This document shows positions 34,793 to 43,324 of a stretch of 64,000 nt of DNA, in pieces. The stretch comes from JACJXF01 sp038316435 (lineage in GTDB: Bacteria; Bacteroidota; Bacteroidia; Bacteroidales; GCA-2748055), in contig JBBQAQ010000009.1 of assembly GCA_038316435.1 (NCBI GenBank), forward strand, positions 1 to 64,000, read 5' to 3'. How positions within the stretch are numbered: position 1 is the stretch's first letter; every line of letters begins with the position of its first letter. The notes under the pieces are model-generated. The model saw nothing but the letters and a program-made list of their open reading frames with translations. It ran no database searches and was not told the origin of the DNA. Position numbers and translations under genes: made by a program.

Positions 34793-35127
34793 AAAAGGAA
34801 TGGATGCATAGTCTTGATGCAGCAATCACAATTTGTGATAAAAAAGGCGTGATTGTATACATGAATCGTAAATCGGTCGAAAGTTTTGCAAAAGATGGTG
34901 GAAAAAAGCTACTTGGAACGAATCTTATGGAATGCCATTCCCCTGAAGCAGGAAAGAAAATTATGGAGATGTTAAAAACTCAGAAGGAGAATGTTTACAG
35001 CATTGAAAAGAACGGAGTGAAAAAGCTTATTGTACAAAAACCTGTGTTTGAACATGGCAACTTCGATGGCTTAATTGAAATGAGCATAGTGCTGCCGAAT
35101 GAAATGCCTCATTTCATAAGAGATTGA
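34789..35127 (+). CDS. PAS-domain protein, stand-alone
   Basis: A 112-residue single PAS domain (SLDAAITICDKKGVIVYMNRKSVESFAKDGGKKLLGTNLMECHSP, then EKNGVKKLIVQKPVF and LIEMSIVLP). No output domain follows, so it may act as a ligand or redox sensor in trans. It overlaps the fRMsr gene by 4 bp, which suggests a joint role in oxidant sensing. The single Cys in LMECHSP is a possible cofactor or redox site, but this is speculative. Confidence 0.75.
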   Translation: MKKEWMHSLDAAITICDKKGVIVYMNRKSVESFAKDGGKKLLGTNLMECHSPEAGKKIMEMLKTQKENVYSIEKNGVKKLIVQKPVFEHGNFDGLIEMSIVLPNEMPHFIRD

Positions 35128-35736
35128 TCATTTCCCTTTTCTCCAACCAAAAATATTTCGACTTTGACTATCTGAAGCAGGTCCGAAAGAAATTTTATCA
35201 TGACTTACGTACCTTACATCTTCCACCACATAAAATGCATTTGGATTATATGCTTCAATAAGATCTATTAGTTTCTGAATTTCTTTCCTTTTTACCAGAG
35301 TGTAAATCACCTGAACATCATTATCCTTTCCTCTTGCATCAATAATTGTGGCACCATAACCCTTATTATGCAATTCGCTAATTAGCTGATTATCTTCTTT
35401 TTTGGTAATTATTCGAACTAGATTAACACCAATTGCAAGCCGTTCTTCAATCTTCATTCCAATAAAATTACCTGTAGCAAACCCTCCTGCCCAGGCAAGG
35501 TAAGTGAATACATTATCCAAATGTTGAATAATATTGCTAATTGCAATGACCCAAATCAATACTTCGAAAAAGCCAAGGATTGGAGCAACGTTTTTATTTC
35601 CCCGGGAAACAAAAATAATCCTCAGTGTTCCAAGGGTAACGTCGGTGATTCTGGCGAAAAAAATAAGCACTGGAATTACGACAAAAGAGAAAGTTTCACT
35701 TTGCATAAATTCAGCCGAAAAGATATGCGACAGCAT
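35128..35736 (-). CDS. UPF0316/DUF2179 membrane protein
   Basis: A 202-residue protein with three N-terminal helices (FVVIPVLIFFARITDVTLGTLRIIFVSRG is the family signature) and a C-terminal DUF2179 domain (DNQLISELHNKGYGATIIDARG, VQVIYTLVKRKEIQKLI, AFYVVEDVRYVS). Its start codon shares one base with the stop of the upstream receiver gene (TAATG), so the two are translationally coupled on the minus strand. The function is not known; the DUF2179 fold may bind ions or nucleotides. Confidence 0.88.
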   Translation of the reverse strand: MLSHIFSAEFMQSETFSFVVIPVLIFFARITDVTLGTLRIIFVSRGNKNVAPILGFFEVLIWVIAISNIIQHLDNVFTYLAWAGGFATGNFIGMKIEERLAIGVNLVRIITKKEDNQLISELHNKGYGATIIDARGKDNDVQVIYTLVKRKEIQKLIDLIEAYNPNAFYVVEDVRYVSHDKISFGPASDSQSRNIFGWRKGK

Positions 35737-36107
35737 TAAACAAGATTGTTAATCAATTCAACAATTTTATCCAAAGAGTAAGGCTTGGTAATTAATTCAT
35801 CGAAGCCTGCATCACTGTAATCTTCAAAGAAAAGGGTCGGATTATGAGCTGTAAGAGCAATAATTGGAACTGCATTTTTTGGAGAAGGAAACGTTTTACG
35901 GATTAAATCTGTTGTTTCAAGACCATTCATAACCGGCATTTCAATATCCATTAAAATAAGATCGAAACTTTCGTTTTCAAAAAAATCTACGGCCTGTTTG
36001 CCATTTTCAGCTTGAACTGATTGGTGTCCAAGAGTTTTAATAAGCTCCGATAATAATAATCGGTTCGTAAATATGTCGTCTACTATTAAAATTCTCAAAG
36101 TTTTCAT
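35736..36107 (-). CDS. Single-domain response regulator receiver
   Basis: 123 residues, a CheY-like receiver only. RILIVDDIFTNRLLLSELI has the acidic pair, FDLILMDIEMPVMNG the phospho-acceptor Asp, IIALTAHN the Thr/Ser switch and ELITKPYS the Lys. I start at 36107, because the longer frame from 36182 adds 25 residues of unrelated sequence. No output domain follows, so it probably relays phosphate in a phosphorelay with the hybrid kinase nearby on the other strand. Confidence 0.88.
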   Translation of the reverse strand: MKTLRILIVDDIFTNRLLLSELIKTLGHQSVQAENGKQAVDFFENESFDLILMDIEMPVMNGLETTDLIRKTFPSPKNAVPIIALTAHNPTLFFEDYSDAGFDELITKPYSLDKIVELINNLV

Positions 36108-36295
36108 TAATATAATAATGCGGTTAAAAACCAAAGATAACAAAAAACCTAAACTCCGGTTAATTGTTTTAAGTTTTAACAAATGTGAGTTTTTTAGATA
36201 AAAATATCCCTGAATACAGCAACCTTAATCAACAAAAAAATAAATCCCTCGTTTTGGTAAAAATCGCTAAATTAGTGTGATTTATTTTATGGATA

Positions 36296-38554
36296 ATGAC
36301 AACTATTTATAGTCAGGAGAGCAAACTTATAAACGTAGTAACTGGTTTATTATCTGGTTTTTGCATAAGCCTTTTGTTTTATTTCCTGTTGTTATTTTCA
36401 CAGGATATTCCGTTTACTTTTCAGAGTTTTTTGAACCTTCATACCCAAAACCCTTTCATTTTCTTTATCGATTTGTTTCCGTTTCTATTTGCAATTGCCA
36501 GCTATTTCATTTTCCAATCATTTCGAAGTAAGCAACTGTTATTCGAATCTTCATTAAAAAGTGTTAGTAATATAATTGAGCTAGCATTAAGCTTTTCAAG
36601 AAATCTCACTCATGGAATTCTCACTCCGTTTGATAAAAATAGAAAGGATTCACATGAATTACTGGAATCACTAAATGAGTTGAGAGAAACACTGATCAAA
36701 AACACCGAAACTGAGGCTGCTCGTGCAAACGAAGACCGAAAAAGAAACTGGGCCTCTGAAGGTCTTGCTATGTTTGGCGAAATTCTCCGGGTTCAGGAGG
36801 ATAAAATGGAAGACCTCGCCTATAAATTAATAAGCACACTTGTTAAATACCTGAAAGCAAATCAGGGCGGTTTTTTTCTGATTGAAACCGATTCATCCCA
36901 CAAGAAAACCATTCAGATGTTGGCTTGTCATGCATACGACAGAAAGAAATTTGCTAATAAAACTATTCAATGGGGTGAAGGTCTAATTGGAACCTGTGCA
37001 CTTGAAAAAAAGACTATTTACTTGCTTGATATACCTGAACATTATCTGACTATTTCGTCGGGGCTGGGGAAAGCAAATCCTGGTGTTCTTGTCATCATAC
37101 CTATGCTCGTTAACGGCGAAGTACAGGGAATTATTGAAATTGCTTCATTCATAAAATTTGAAGAATATCAGATTGAATTTATCGAAAAAGTTGCCGATAG
37201 CATTGCCATGACCCTTACAAATATTAGAGGCAATCTACGAACCACCAATCTTTTAAGAGAAACTCAGGCTCAGGCAAAAGAACTTGCTCTTCAGGAAGAA
37301 AAAATGAGGCAAAACATGGAAGAGTTAAAAGCAACTCAGGAACAAGCTGCAATTCAGGCAGAACGGTTCATAAGCTTCTCGACTTCTGTTAACCATACCA
37401 TGATCAGGGCTGAATATGATAAAGATGGGAACCTGCTTTATGCGAATACGAAATTCCTGAAGAAACTGGGATATATTGGTAACCGGGAAGTTGAAGGCAA
37501 ACACATTTCTCTCTTTATTCATGAAAAAGACCGTAATTGGTTTAATGAAATATGGACCGGTTTAGCGCAAGGCGGAAAGCATTTTGAGGGATATATGAAG
37601 CACATTACCAAACAGGGATTAGATCTCTGGACAATGGCTACCTACACAAGCATAAGGCGCGATGATGGATCTGTAGAAAAAATCCTCTTTCTTGCAATTG
37701 ACACCACCGAACAGAAAAAACAAAGCCTCGATTTCGAAAGTCAGATTGCAGCCCTAAACCGATTAAGTCTTAAAGCGGAATTTGCTCCAGATGGGAAGCT
37801 CCTCACAACCAATGAATTATTTATCAATGCCTTCAAATATTCTGAACACGAAATGCAGCAGATGAGTATCTTTGATTTTTTGGATACAAAAAATCTTGAA
37901 GGTTTTAACGAATTATGGGAGGCTGTTATTACCGGGAAACCTTTTCAGGGTCAATTGAAATTTCTTAATAAGTATGAAGAGGAAAAATGGTTCAGGGTTT
38001 CGTTTACATCAGTAAATGACATGTATGAAGAAGTAGCTAAGGTTGTTTTTCTAGCCAATGAAATCACTAATGAAAAGATGATGGAAATGGATAGTCGAAG
38101 ACAGACTGAACAACTTAAACTTCAGGAAGAAAAGCTTCGCTTTGCAAGTATTGATCTGAATCGCAAAATTAATGAAAATAATGCTGTTTGGCTTAAACAG
38201 AAGAATGATATGAACGGCGAAATAGATCTTTTAAAATCGATTCTTATTAAGAGTAATGAAATTATTCTCTCCTTTGATAATACCGGAATCCTTATATTTC
38301 TGAACAAAAGAGCTGAAAATTTCTGGAAAGTCAAATCAAAAGATTCTATTGGATTGCCAGCACTGGAATGTTTTAAAAACAATCCGAATTTTCCCGAAAG
38401 TCTTATCAATCTTATCGATCCGGCGAAATCAAAATTATTTGAAAAAACCAGTATTGAACTTACAACTGAAAATGGGAAAAAGGAAACCATGAAGGTGAAA
38501 TTAAGTAATCTTGATTACACTGGAAAAATAGTTTATACTCTCTATCTTTTTTAA
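36296..38554 (+). CDS. Membrane GAF/PAS sensor protein without a kinase domain
   Basis: 752 residues. Two helices (GFCISLLFYFLLLF and FIDLFPFLFAIASYFIF) span the membrane, then a coiled coil leads to a GAF domain (residues of about 160-310, LVKYLKANQGGFFLIETD, IQWGEGLIGTCALEKKTIYLLDIP). Two to three PAS domains follow (from about 355, 480 and 640), joined by helical linkers. It ends at a PAS-like region with no HisKA or HATPase. It could modulate the hybrid kinase gene 64 bp downstream, which lacks a canonical His. The ligand is unknown. Confidence 0.85.
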   Translation: MTTIYSQESKLINVVTGLLSGFCISLLFYFLLLFSQDIPFTFQSFLNLHTQNPFIFFIDLFPFLFAIASYFIFQSFRSKQLLFESSLKSVSNIIELALSFSRNLTHGILTPFDKNRKDSHELLESLNELRETLIKNTETEAARANEDRKRNWASEGLAMFGEILRVQEDKMEDLAYKLISTLVKYLKANQGGFFLIETDSSHKKTIQMLACHAYDRKKFANKTIQWGEGLIGTCALEKKTIYLLDIPEHYLTISSGLGKANPGVLVIIPMLVNGEVQGIIEIASFIKFEEYQIEFIEKVADSIAMTLTNIRGNLRTTNLLRETQAQAKELALQEEKMRQNMEELKATQEQAAIQAERFISFSTSVNHTMIRAEYDKDGNLLYANTKFLKKLGYIGNREVEGKHISLFIHEKDRNWFNEIWTGLAQGGKHFEGYMKHITKQGLDLWTMATYTSIRRDDGSVEKILFLAIDTTEQKKQSLDFESQIAALNRLSLKAEFAPDGKLLTTNELFINAFKYSEHEMQQMSIFDFLDTKNLEGFNELWEAVITGKPFQGQLKFLNKYEEEKWFRVSFTSVNDMYEEVAKVVFLANEITNEKMMEMDSRRQTEQLKLQEEKLRFASIDLNRKINENNAVWLKQKNDMNGEIDLLKSILIKSNEIILSFDNTGILIFLNKRAENFWKVKSKDSIGLPALECFKNNPNFPESLINLIDPAKSKLFEKTSIELTTENGKKETMKVKLSNLDYTGKIVYTLYLF

Positions 38555-38618
38555 TCTCGCGTTGCTTTCAGGTTATTATTGAAATATTTTATAATTTGGT
38601 TTTTCTAAAAAAGAAAAA

Positions 38619-40568
38619 ATGATGCTCAAGGATTCAACTTATTTTATAAGCAGCACTTTAAAAAAATATTTAAACAAAAATATAAGTCTGCAACTTACAT
38701 TTCTGGGGCAATTACCTTTCCCTGTATTACTCTTTGATAAAGAAAACCTGATCAGGTTCTTCAACCATGAAGTTTTGAAATCTTTTAATTTTAAGGAATC
38801 CGAACTGGCAGATTCTCCAGTGCAGAAATTACTTTTAAGTCAAGGCGAAAAACAAAATCCCTCAGAAATTCCGAATTTAATAAAGAGTCGGAAATTTAAG
38901 AGTTTTGAAAAAGAAATAACAGGAGGAAATGGGAAACGGCAAAATGTAATTATTTCATTCAAACCTTCTGAAATATTTGGTTCTCTTCCAATGATGGAAT
39001 TATTTTTTCAGATTCTCCCGGGAGTTAATAAAGTATCCGGAATCCAAAAAATCAATAGTGATTCTTTGGCTGTTGCAAATATGGCTTATTGGGAATTAAA
39101 TAGTGAGAAATCCCAATTTACTTTTAGCAAAGAATGTTTCAGGCTTTTAGCGACCAGTAGTGTTAGTGGTAGTATATCATATGTCGACCTGCTGGCAACA
39201 CTCCCTCGAAAAGAAGATAGAGAAACCATTGAAAAAGGTCTTATTTCAATTACAAATACTGACCAGATTTTCCGAACTGATTTTAAAGTTAAAAGCTACC
39301 TTATTGACGGAAGCGAAAACAGGGTTCTCAGGATGTATTCAAAATGGATTTCAGATAACCGTTCAGGTTATTATGCAGGTTTTTTTCAGGATATTTCTGA
39401 AAATAAAAAAATTGAAAAGGAGTTATTAAAAGCAAAAGAAAAAGCTGAGCGTGCAGACCGTCTTAAATCTCATTTTCTCACCAATTTGTCTTATGAGATT
39501 CGAACTCCGATGAACGCTATTCTTGGATTTGCTGAATTACTTAACCAAGGTGACCTTAGCAAAGAGCAAAAACACGATTACGCAAAAATAATCCGATTGA
39601 AAGGTAATAGTCTGCTAACACAGATTGATGAGGTTACTGAGCTTTCTAAATTTGAAACAGGCAATATAGCTATCAATAAAACCGAATTTGAATTGAATCC
39701 TTTGCTAACGGATTTATATACTGAGTATGAAGCAAAGCGTATACAAAAGGCAAAAACAAATATCAAATTGGAACTTAAAGTTCCCGATGAACTTGCTAAT
39801 GAAATGATATTCACCGATCCTGGTAGATTAGAACAGATGCTTTCAAATTTGCTTTCAAATGCAATAAAGTTTACAGAAAAAGGAGAAATAGAATTTGGAT
39901 ATAAAAAATCTGGGAAATTTTATAAATTTTTCGTCAAGGATACGGGCATTGGAATTGAAGAAGAAGATCAAAACCTTATCTTCAATAAGTTTCATGAAAT
40001 TGAGGATATCCCAACCAAAAAATATGGAGGAAGCGGACTAAACCTTACTATTTCAAAACACATTGTTGAATTACTCGGTGGAAAAATAAAGCTTAAGTCC
40101 GAACCCAACAAAGGGTCCAGATTTCAGATCAATATTCCAGTTGAATCTTCCAGAAAAAAAACATCCGATCTCACTGAATTCAACGAGTTGGATTCTGTCA
40201 ATTGGAAAGACCGGGTTATTTTAATAGCAGAAGATGAAGATGTTAATTTTCGTTTTCTGGAGGCTGTTCTTGAAAAATCTCAAACTCAGATTCTTAGAGC
40301 AAAAACTGGCAGAGAGGCTGTTGAATTATGCAAAAATATCAGCAAGATTGATTTAGTTCTTATGGATATAAAAATGCCTGTAATGAATGGGTTTGATGCA
40401 ACTGTAGAAATTAAAAAAAGCAGACCTCTCCTACCTGTCATTGCTCAAACGGCTTTTTCGGGTAAAGATGAAACTCTGAAATGCCAGCAATCAGGTTGCG
40501 ATGATATAATTACAAAACCGATAGATATTAAACTACTTATTCAAAAAATAAGTAATCAACTGCATTAA
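38619..40568 (+). CDS. Hybrid histidine kinase with Tyr in place of the phospho-acceptor His
   Basis: 649 residues: two PAS-like domains (about 20-130 and 140-270), a HisKA-like dimerisation domain, HATPase (residues of about 390-505) and a C-terminal receiver (about 525-645). HATPase motifs NLLSNAIKFT (N box), DTGIGI (G1) and YGGSGLNLTIS (G2) are present, as is the receiver Asp in DLVLMDIKMP. In the H box the expected SHEIRTP reads SYEIRTP, with Tyr292 (TAT at 39492-39494). Autophosphorylation at this site is not possible by the usual chemistry, so it may be a pseudokinase that only regulates or dephosphorylates partners. Confidence 0.88.
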   Translation: MMLKDSTYFISSTLKKYLNKNISLQLTFLGQLPFPVLLFDKENLIRFFNHEVLKSFNFKESELADSPVQKLLLSQGEKQNPSEIPNLIKSRKFKSFEKEITGGNGKRQNVIISFKPSEIFGSLPMMELFFQILPGVNKVSGIQKINSDSLAVANMAYWELNSEKSQFTFSKECFRLLATSSVSGSISYVDLLATLPRKEDRETIEKGLISITNTDQIFRTDFKVKSYLIDGSENRVLRMYSKWISDNRSGYYAGFFQDISENKKIEKELLKAKEKAERADRLKSHFLTNLSYEIRTPMNAILGFAELLNQGDLSKEQKHDYAKIIRLKGNSLLTQIDEVTELSKFETGNIAINKTEFELNPLLTDLYTEYEAKRIQKAKTNIKLELKVPDELANEMIFTDPGRLEQMLSNLLSNAIKFTEKGEIEFGYKKSGKFYKFFVKDTGIGIEEEDQNLIFNKFHEIEDIPTKKYGGSGLNLTISKHIVELLGGKIKLKSEPNKGSRFQINIPVESSRKKTSDLTEFNELDSVNWKDRVILIAEDEDVNFRFLEAVLEKSQTQILRAKTGREAVELCKNISKIDLVLMDIKMPVMNGFDATVEIKKSRPLLPVIAQTAFSGKDETLKCQQSGCDDIITKPIDIKLLIQKISNQLH

Positions 40569-40576
40569 ATTGAATA

Positions 40577-41119
40577 TCAGGGTTTCGCATTCAACCATGT
40601 TATTACCTCTTCGCAATCAGGTTTGCTTTTTGGAGGGATAACTGCAACCAACTTGCCTGATTCACTGATAAGGTATTTCTGAAAATTCCATTTTACTTCT
40701 TCATCATTTATTCCATTTAGCTTTTTTGATGTAAGCCATTGGTATAAAGGATGAATACCATCCCCTTTAACAACAATCTTTGACATCATTGGGAAAGTTA
40801 CTCCATAATTTTTCTGGCAGAAGTCCTTAATCTCCTTATCAGAACCGGGTTCCTGACCCAAAAAATTATTTGCCGGGAAACCAATAATTACAAAATTCTG
40901 ACTCTTGTACTTCAGATATAATGCCTCCAGATCGGCATACTGCGGAGTAAAACCGCATTTCGAAGCTGTATTTACAACCATCACTTTTTTACCTTTTAAC
41001 TGAGATAGTGCGAAATCATTTCCATTTATATCCTTAACAGCAAAATCATAAAAGGAACTTTGCCCGGCTGCGGAAACCCCTGTCAAAATGATGCTGAGTA
41101 ATAAAATTAATTGTTTCAT
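40577..41119 (-). CDS. Glutathione peroxidase family protein (thiol type)
   Basis: A 180-residue thiol peroxidase with a signal peptide (MKQLILLLSIILTGVSAAGQ), which places it in the periplasm. NTASKCGFTPQYADL carries the peroxidatic Cys (not Sec), IGFPANNFLGQEPGS the Gln, and VKWNFQKYLI the Trp and Asn. It reduces hydroperoxides with thioredoxin-like donors. I start at 41119, since the frame from 41221 adds 34 residues of low-complexity sequence without a signal. Confidence 0.93.
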   Translation of the reverse strand: MKQLILLLSIILTGVSAAGQSSFYDFAVKDINGNDFALSQLKGKKVMVVNTASKCGFTPQYADLEALYLKYKSQNFVIIGFPANNFLGQEPGSDKEIKDFCQKNYGVTFPMMSKIVVKGDGIHPLYQWLTSKKLNGINDEEVKWNFQKYLISESGKLVAVIPPKSKPDCEEVITWLNAKP

Positions 41120-41334
41120 TTTTATTAGTTTAATTATTAACATAACAATAGTTTTACTTTTATAGTTCATGAGATAAAATAAACTTTTAAGAATATTTGC
41201 TAATTGATTGATATGGAGCAATTTTGCGCTTATGTGACATGGTTGCTAAAAATTCCAATGTTTAATGATTTTGCATGACACTTTCAATCTGAATAAAATT
41301 CTTAAAGTACCAATTTGAGTAAATTTACAAAAAA

Positions 41335-41616
41335 ATGCCCAATTCAAAAGTTTTATATAAAATAGAAGTAAGTGGAAGAGTCCAGGGAGTTGGCTACCGC
41401 CAGGCTTGTTTAAGAGAAGCAAGGTTTAGAGGGATTCGCGGTTTCGTGAAGAATTTAAGTAATGGTAATGTTTATATTGAAGCCGAAGGCAGCCCAGAAC
41501 AATTAAATGAATTGCTCAGATGGTGCAAAATAGGTACAGGATACGGAAATGTTGAGGATATAAGTTTTGAAATTTCAGAAACGGTAAATCATGCTTCATT
41601 TGTAATACACTATTAA
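41335..41616 (+). CDS. acyP: Acylphosphatase
   Basis: 93 residues, the normal size. The conserved VSGRVQGVGYRQACLREA carries the phosphate-binding loop and catalytic Arg, GFVKNLSNGNVYIEAEGS the catalytic Asn, and RWCKIGTGYGNVEDI the rest of the alpha-beta sandwich. It hydrolyses carboxyl-phosphate bonds such as acetyl phosphate. It stands alone on the plus strand between glutathione peroxidase and the ECF-sigma operon. Confidence 0.96.
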   Translation: MPNSKVLYKIEVSGRVQGVGYRQACLREARFRGIRGFVKNLSNGNVYIEAEGSPEQLNELLRWCKIGTGYGNVEDISFEISETVNHASFVIHY

Positions 41617-41781
41617 ACTATTCGAGATTTTGGGAAAATTTAAATTCTTAAGAATTTAGTTTGAATAGGTACATTGGTTGAATTTACTTGAAGAAATAAC
41701 GTGTCATGAAAAATGATTCATATGATATTGGAATATTTAAGTCGTTTCAATTGTCTAAATAACAGTTAAATAATTGGTCAT

Positions 41782-42321
41782 TTGAAGTCAATCAGTGATA
41801 AAGAGATTATCGAAAGAATTTTAAACGGTAACCCTGAACTCTTCAAGTTATTGGTAGAACGGTATAAAGGTTCTGTTGCTGGCATTATTAAAGGAATGCT
41901 CGGTGATTGCCCAGAGGCAGATGATGTTGGTCAGGAGACTTTTATACGATTTTATAATTCTCTTAAAGATTTCAGGGGAGATTCAACTCTAAAGACCTAT
42001 TTAACAAAAATAGCCATGAACCTGAGTCTTAATGAATTAAAAAAAAGAAAGAGATACTGTAATAACACTGTCTCAATCGACTCTGGAGTAAAAATCAATC
42101 ATGAGGTTGAAATGTCAACCTCCGAAAGAACCGACGAAATGGAAATGATCCAAAATGCAATTGAAAAGCTTGAACCCAGACAGAAATCGGTATTTATTTT
42201 AAGAGTTGTTGAAGGATATAGTACAATTGAAACAGCCAAAACATTGAATATTCCATTAGGAACAGTTCTTTCAAGGCTGTCAAGAGCATTAGAAGAAATG
42301 AGAAAACTTGTTATGCGATAA
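41782..42321 (+). CDS. ECF-type RNA polymerase sigma factor
   Basis: A 179-residue sigma-70 family ECF factor. Region 2 contains ADDVGQETFIRFYNSLKDFRGDSTLKTYLTKIAMNLSLNELKKRKR and region 4 EKLEPRQKSVFILRVVEGYSTIETAKTLNIPLGTVLSRLSRA. The start is a TTG at 41782, since no ATG lies between it and the in-frame TAA at 41767. A membrane protein and a Spy-like periplasmic protein follow at close spacing, so the operon is a likely envelope stress response. Confidence 0.92.
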   Translation: MKSISDKEIIERILNGNPELFKLLVERYKGSVAGIIKGMLGDCPEADDVGQETFIRFYNSLKDFRGDSTLKTYLTKIAMNLSLNELKKRKRYCNNTVSIDSGVKINHEVEMSTSERTDEMEMIQNAIEKLEPRQKSVFILRVVEGYSTIETAKTLNIPLGTVLSRLSRALEEMRKLVMR

Positions 42322-42398
42322 CCAGTCTAAGATTATCAGCCACAAAGTGAATCATATTCTTTTAAGTAAATTTTGGAGAAAGTAAAAAAGCAATAACA

Positions 42399-42794
42399 AT
42401 GAAAAGGAAAGAATTAGAAAAATTATTAGGACTGCTTGATCAGCATGCACAAAATCCTATTGATTTCTCAGGATTCAGCAATCCTGAAGAAGCTAAAAGA
42501 AGATATAAACAGCTTTCTGTTTACCGCTTAAAACTTGGTTTCCGGGAAATGGACTTTTCTCCATATTTTGTTGAAAGGGTAATGGGAAAAATAAACAATT
42601 TATCTGGAAACCAAAGCCTTTCCGAATACCTTTCTTTGCAATTCAGCCGAGTGATGGCATATGGATTTGCTGCTGTTATTGTTGTATTTATGACACTCTA
42701 TTTCATCCATGGACAAGATAGCTTTGGTATAATATTAGGCAACGATAACCCCAATGATATAAATTTCATCTCGTACTTATTTTACGAATTCTAA
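42399..42794 (+). CDS. Putative anti-sigma or membrane partner of the ECF factor
   Basis: 131 residues. A charged cytoplasmic N-terminus (KELEKLLGLLDQHAQNP, DFSPYFVERVMGKINNL) is followed by one helix (VMAYGFAAVIVVFMTLYFI, about residues 86-104) and a short periplasmic end. The plan is that of a single-pass anti-sigma factor, but no zinc-binding HxxxCxxC motif is present. It lies 77 bp after the sigma gene and 11 bp before the Spy-like gene, so a regulatory role is inferred from position. Confidence 0.65.
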   Translation: MKRKELEKLLGLLDQHAQNPIDFSGFSNPEEAKRRYKQLSVYRLKLGFREMDFSPYFVERVMGKINNLSGNQSLSEYLSLQFSRVMAYGFAAVIVVFMTLYFIHGQDSFGIILGNDNPNDINFISYLFYEF

Positions 42795-42805
42795 ATAATT
42801 AAAAA

Positions 42806-43168
42806 ATGAAAATAAAAGCTGTTCTAACTATCATTATCTCTCTCTTTGTAGGTTTTGTTTTTGGATTTCTTACTTCAGGTCAATTTATGAAGCGTGAAAT
42901 GAGAAATAAACACAGTCACTCCTATAATGAAATGTTTATTCATAGAACCCTTGGTGTAATAGAACCAACCGAGAGTCAGAAAGACAGCCTAATGCCGATA
43001 ATCGTTAATTATGCCGAAAAAACTATGTTTTTAAAAAACAAAGTAAGTGGAGAATTTGACTCATTAATCCATAAGATGAATATCGATTTAAAGCCTTATT
43101 TATCTAATGATCAGTATAATAAACTAGAGGGAATTGCAAAAGATAACAGGCGGAAATATGGAAGGTAA
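42806..43168 (+). CDS. Spy/CpxP-like periplasmic protein
   Basis: A 120-residue protein with an N-terminal signal or anchor (VLTIIISLFVGFVFGFLTSG). The helical body has a pattern of long amphipathic helices: EMFIHRTLGVIEPTESQKDSLMPIIVNYAEK and KVSGEFDSLIHKMNIDLKPYLSNDQYNKLEGIAKDN. This fits the CpxP/Spy and heavy-metal sensor (CnrX/ZraP-like) fold. As the third gene of an ECF-sigma operon it may sense envelope or metal stress. Confidence 0.7.
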   Translation: MKIKAVLTIIISLFVGFVFGFLTSGQFMKREMRNKHSHSYNEMFIHRTLGVIEPTESQKDSLMPIIVNYAEKTMFLKNKVSGEFDSLIHKMNIDLKPYLSNDQYNKLEGIAKDNRRKYGR

Positions 43169-43324
43169 ATAGAAAATGCATTTCAATGTTGCGCATTTTT
43201 ATTGTTTAAAACCACTCTCGACTTTAAAATCAAAGACTTCAGGATTCAAAAATCAATCCCATTCCTGCTGAAAATTTGCAACAAAATACCTGAAGCACTC
43301 TGATTTCAATCCTTTGCTGACTTA

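Noticed and set aside
40577..41119. Selenocysteine glutathione peroxidase
   Set aside because: The active site codon encodes Cys (ASKCGFTP) and no in-frame TGA is involved.
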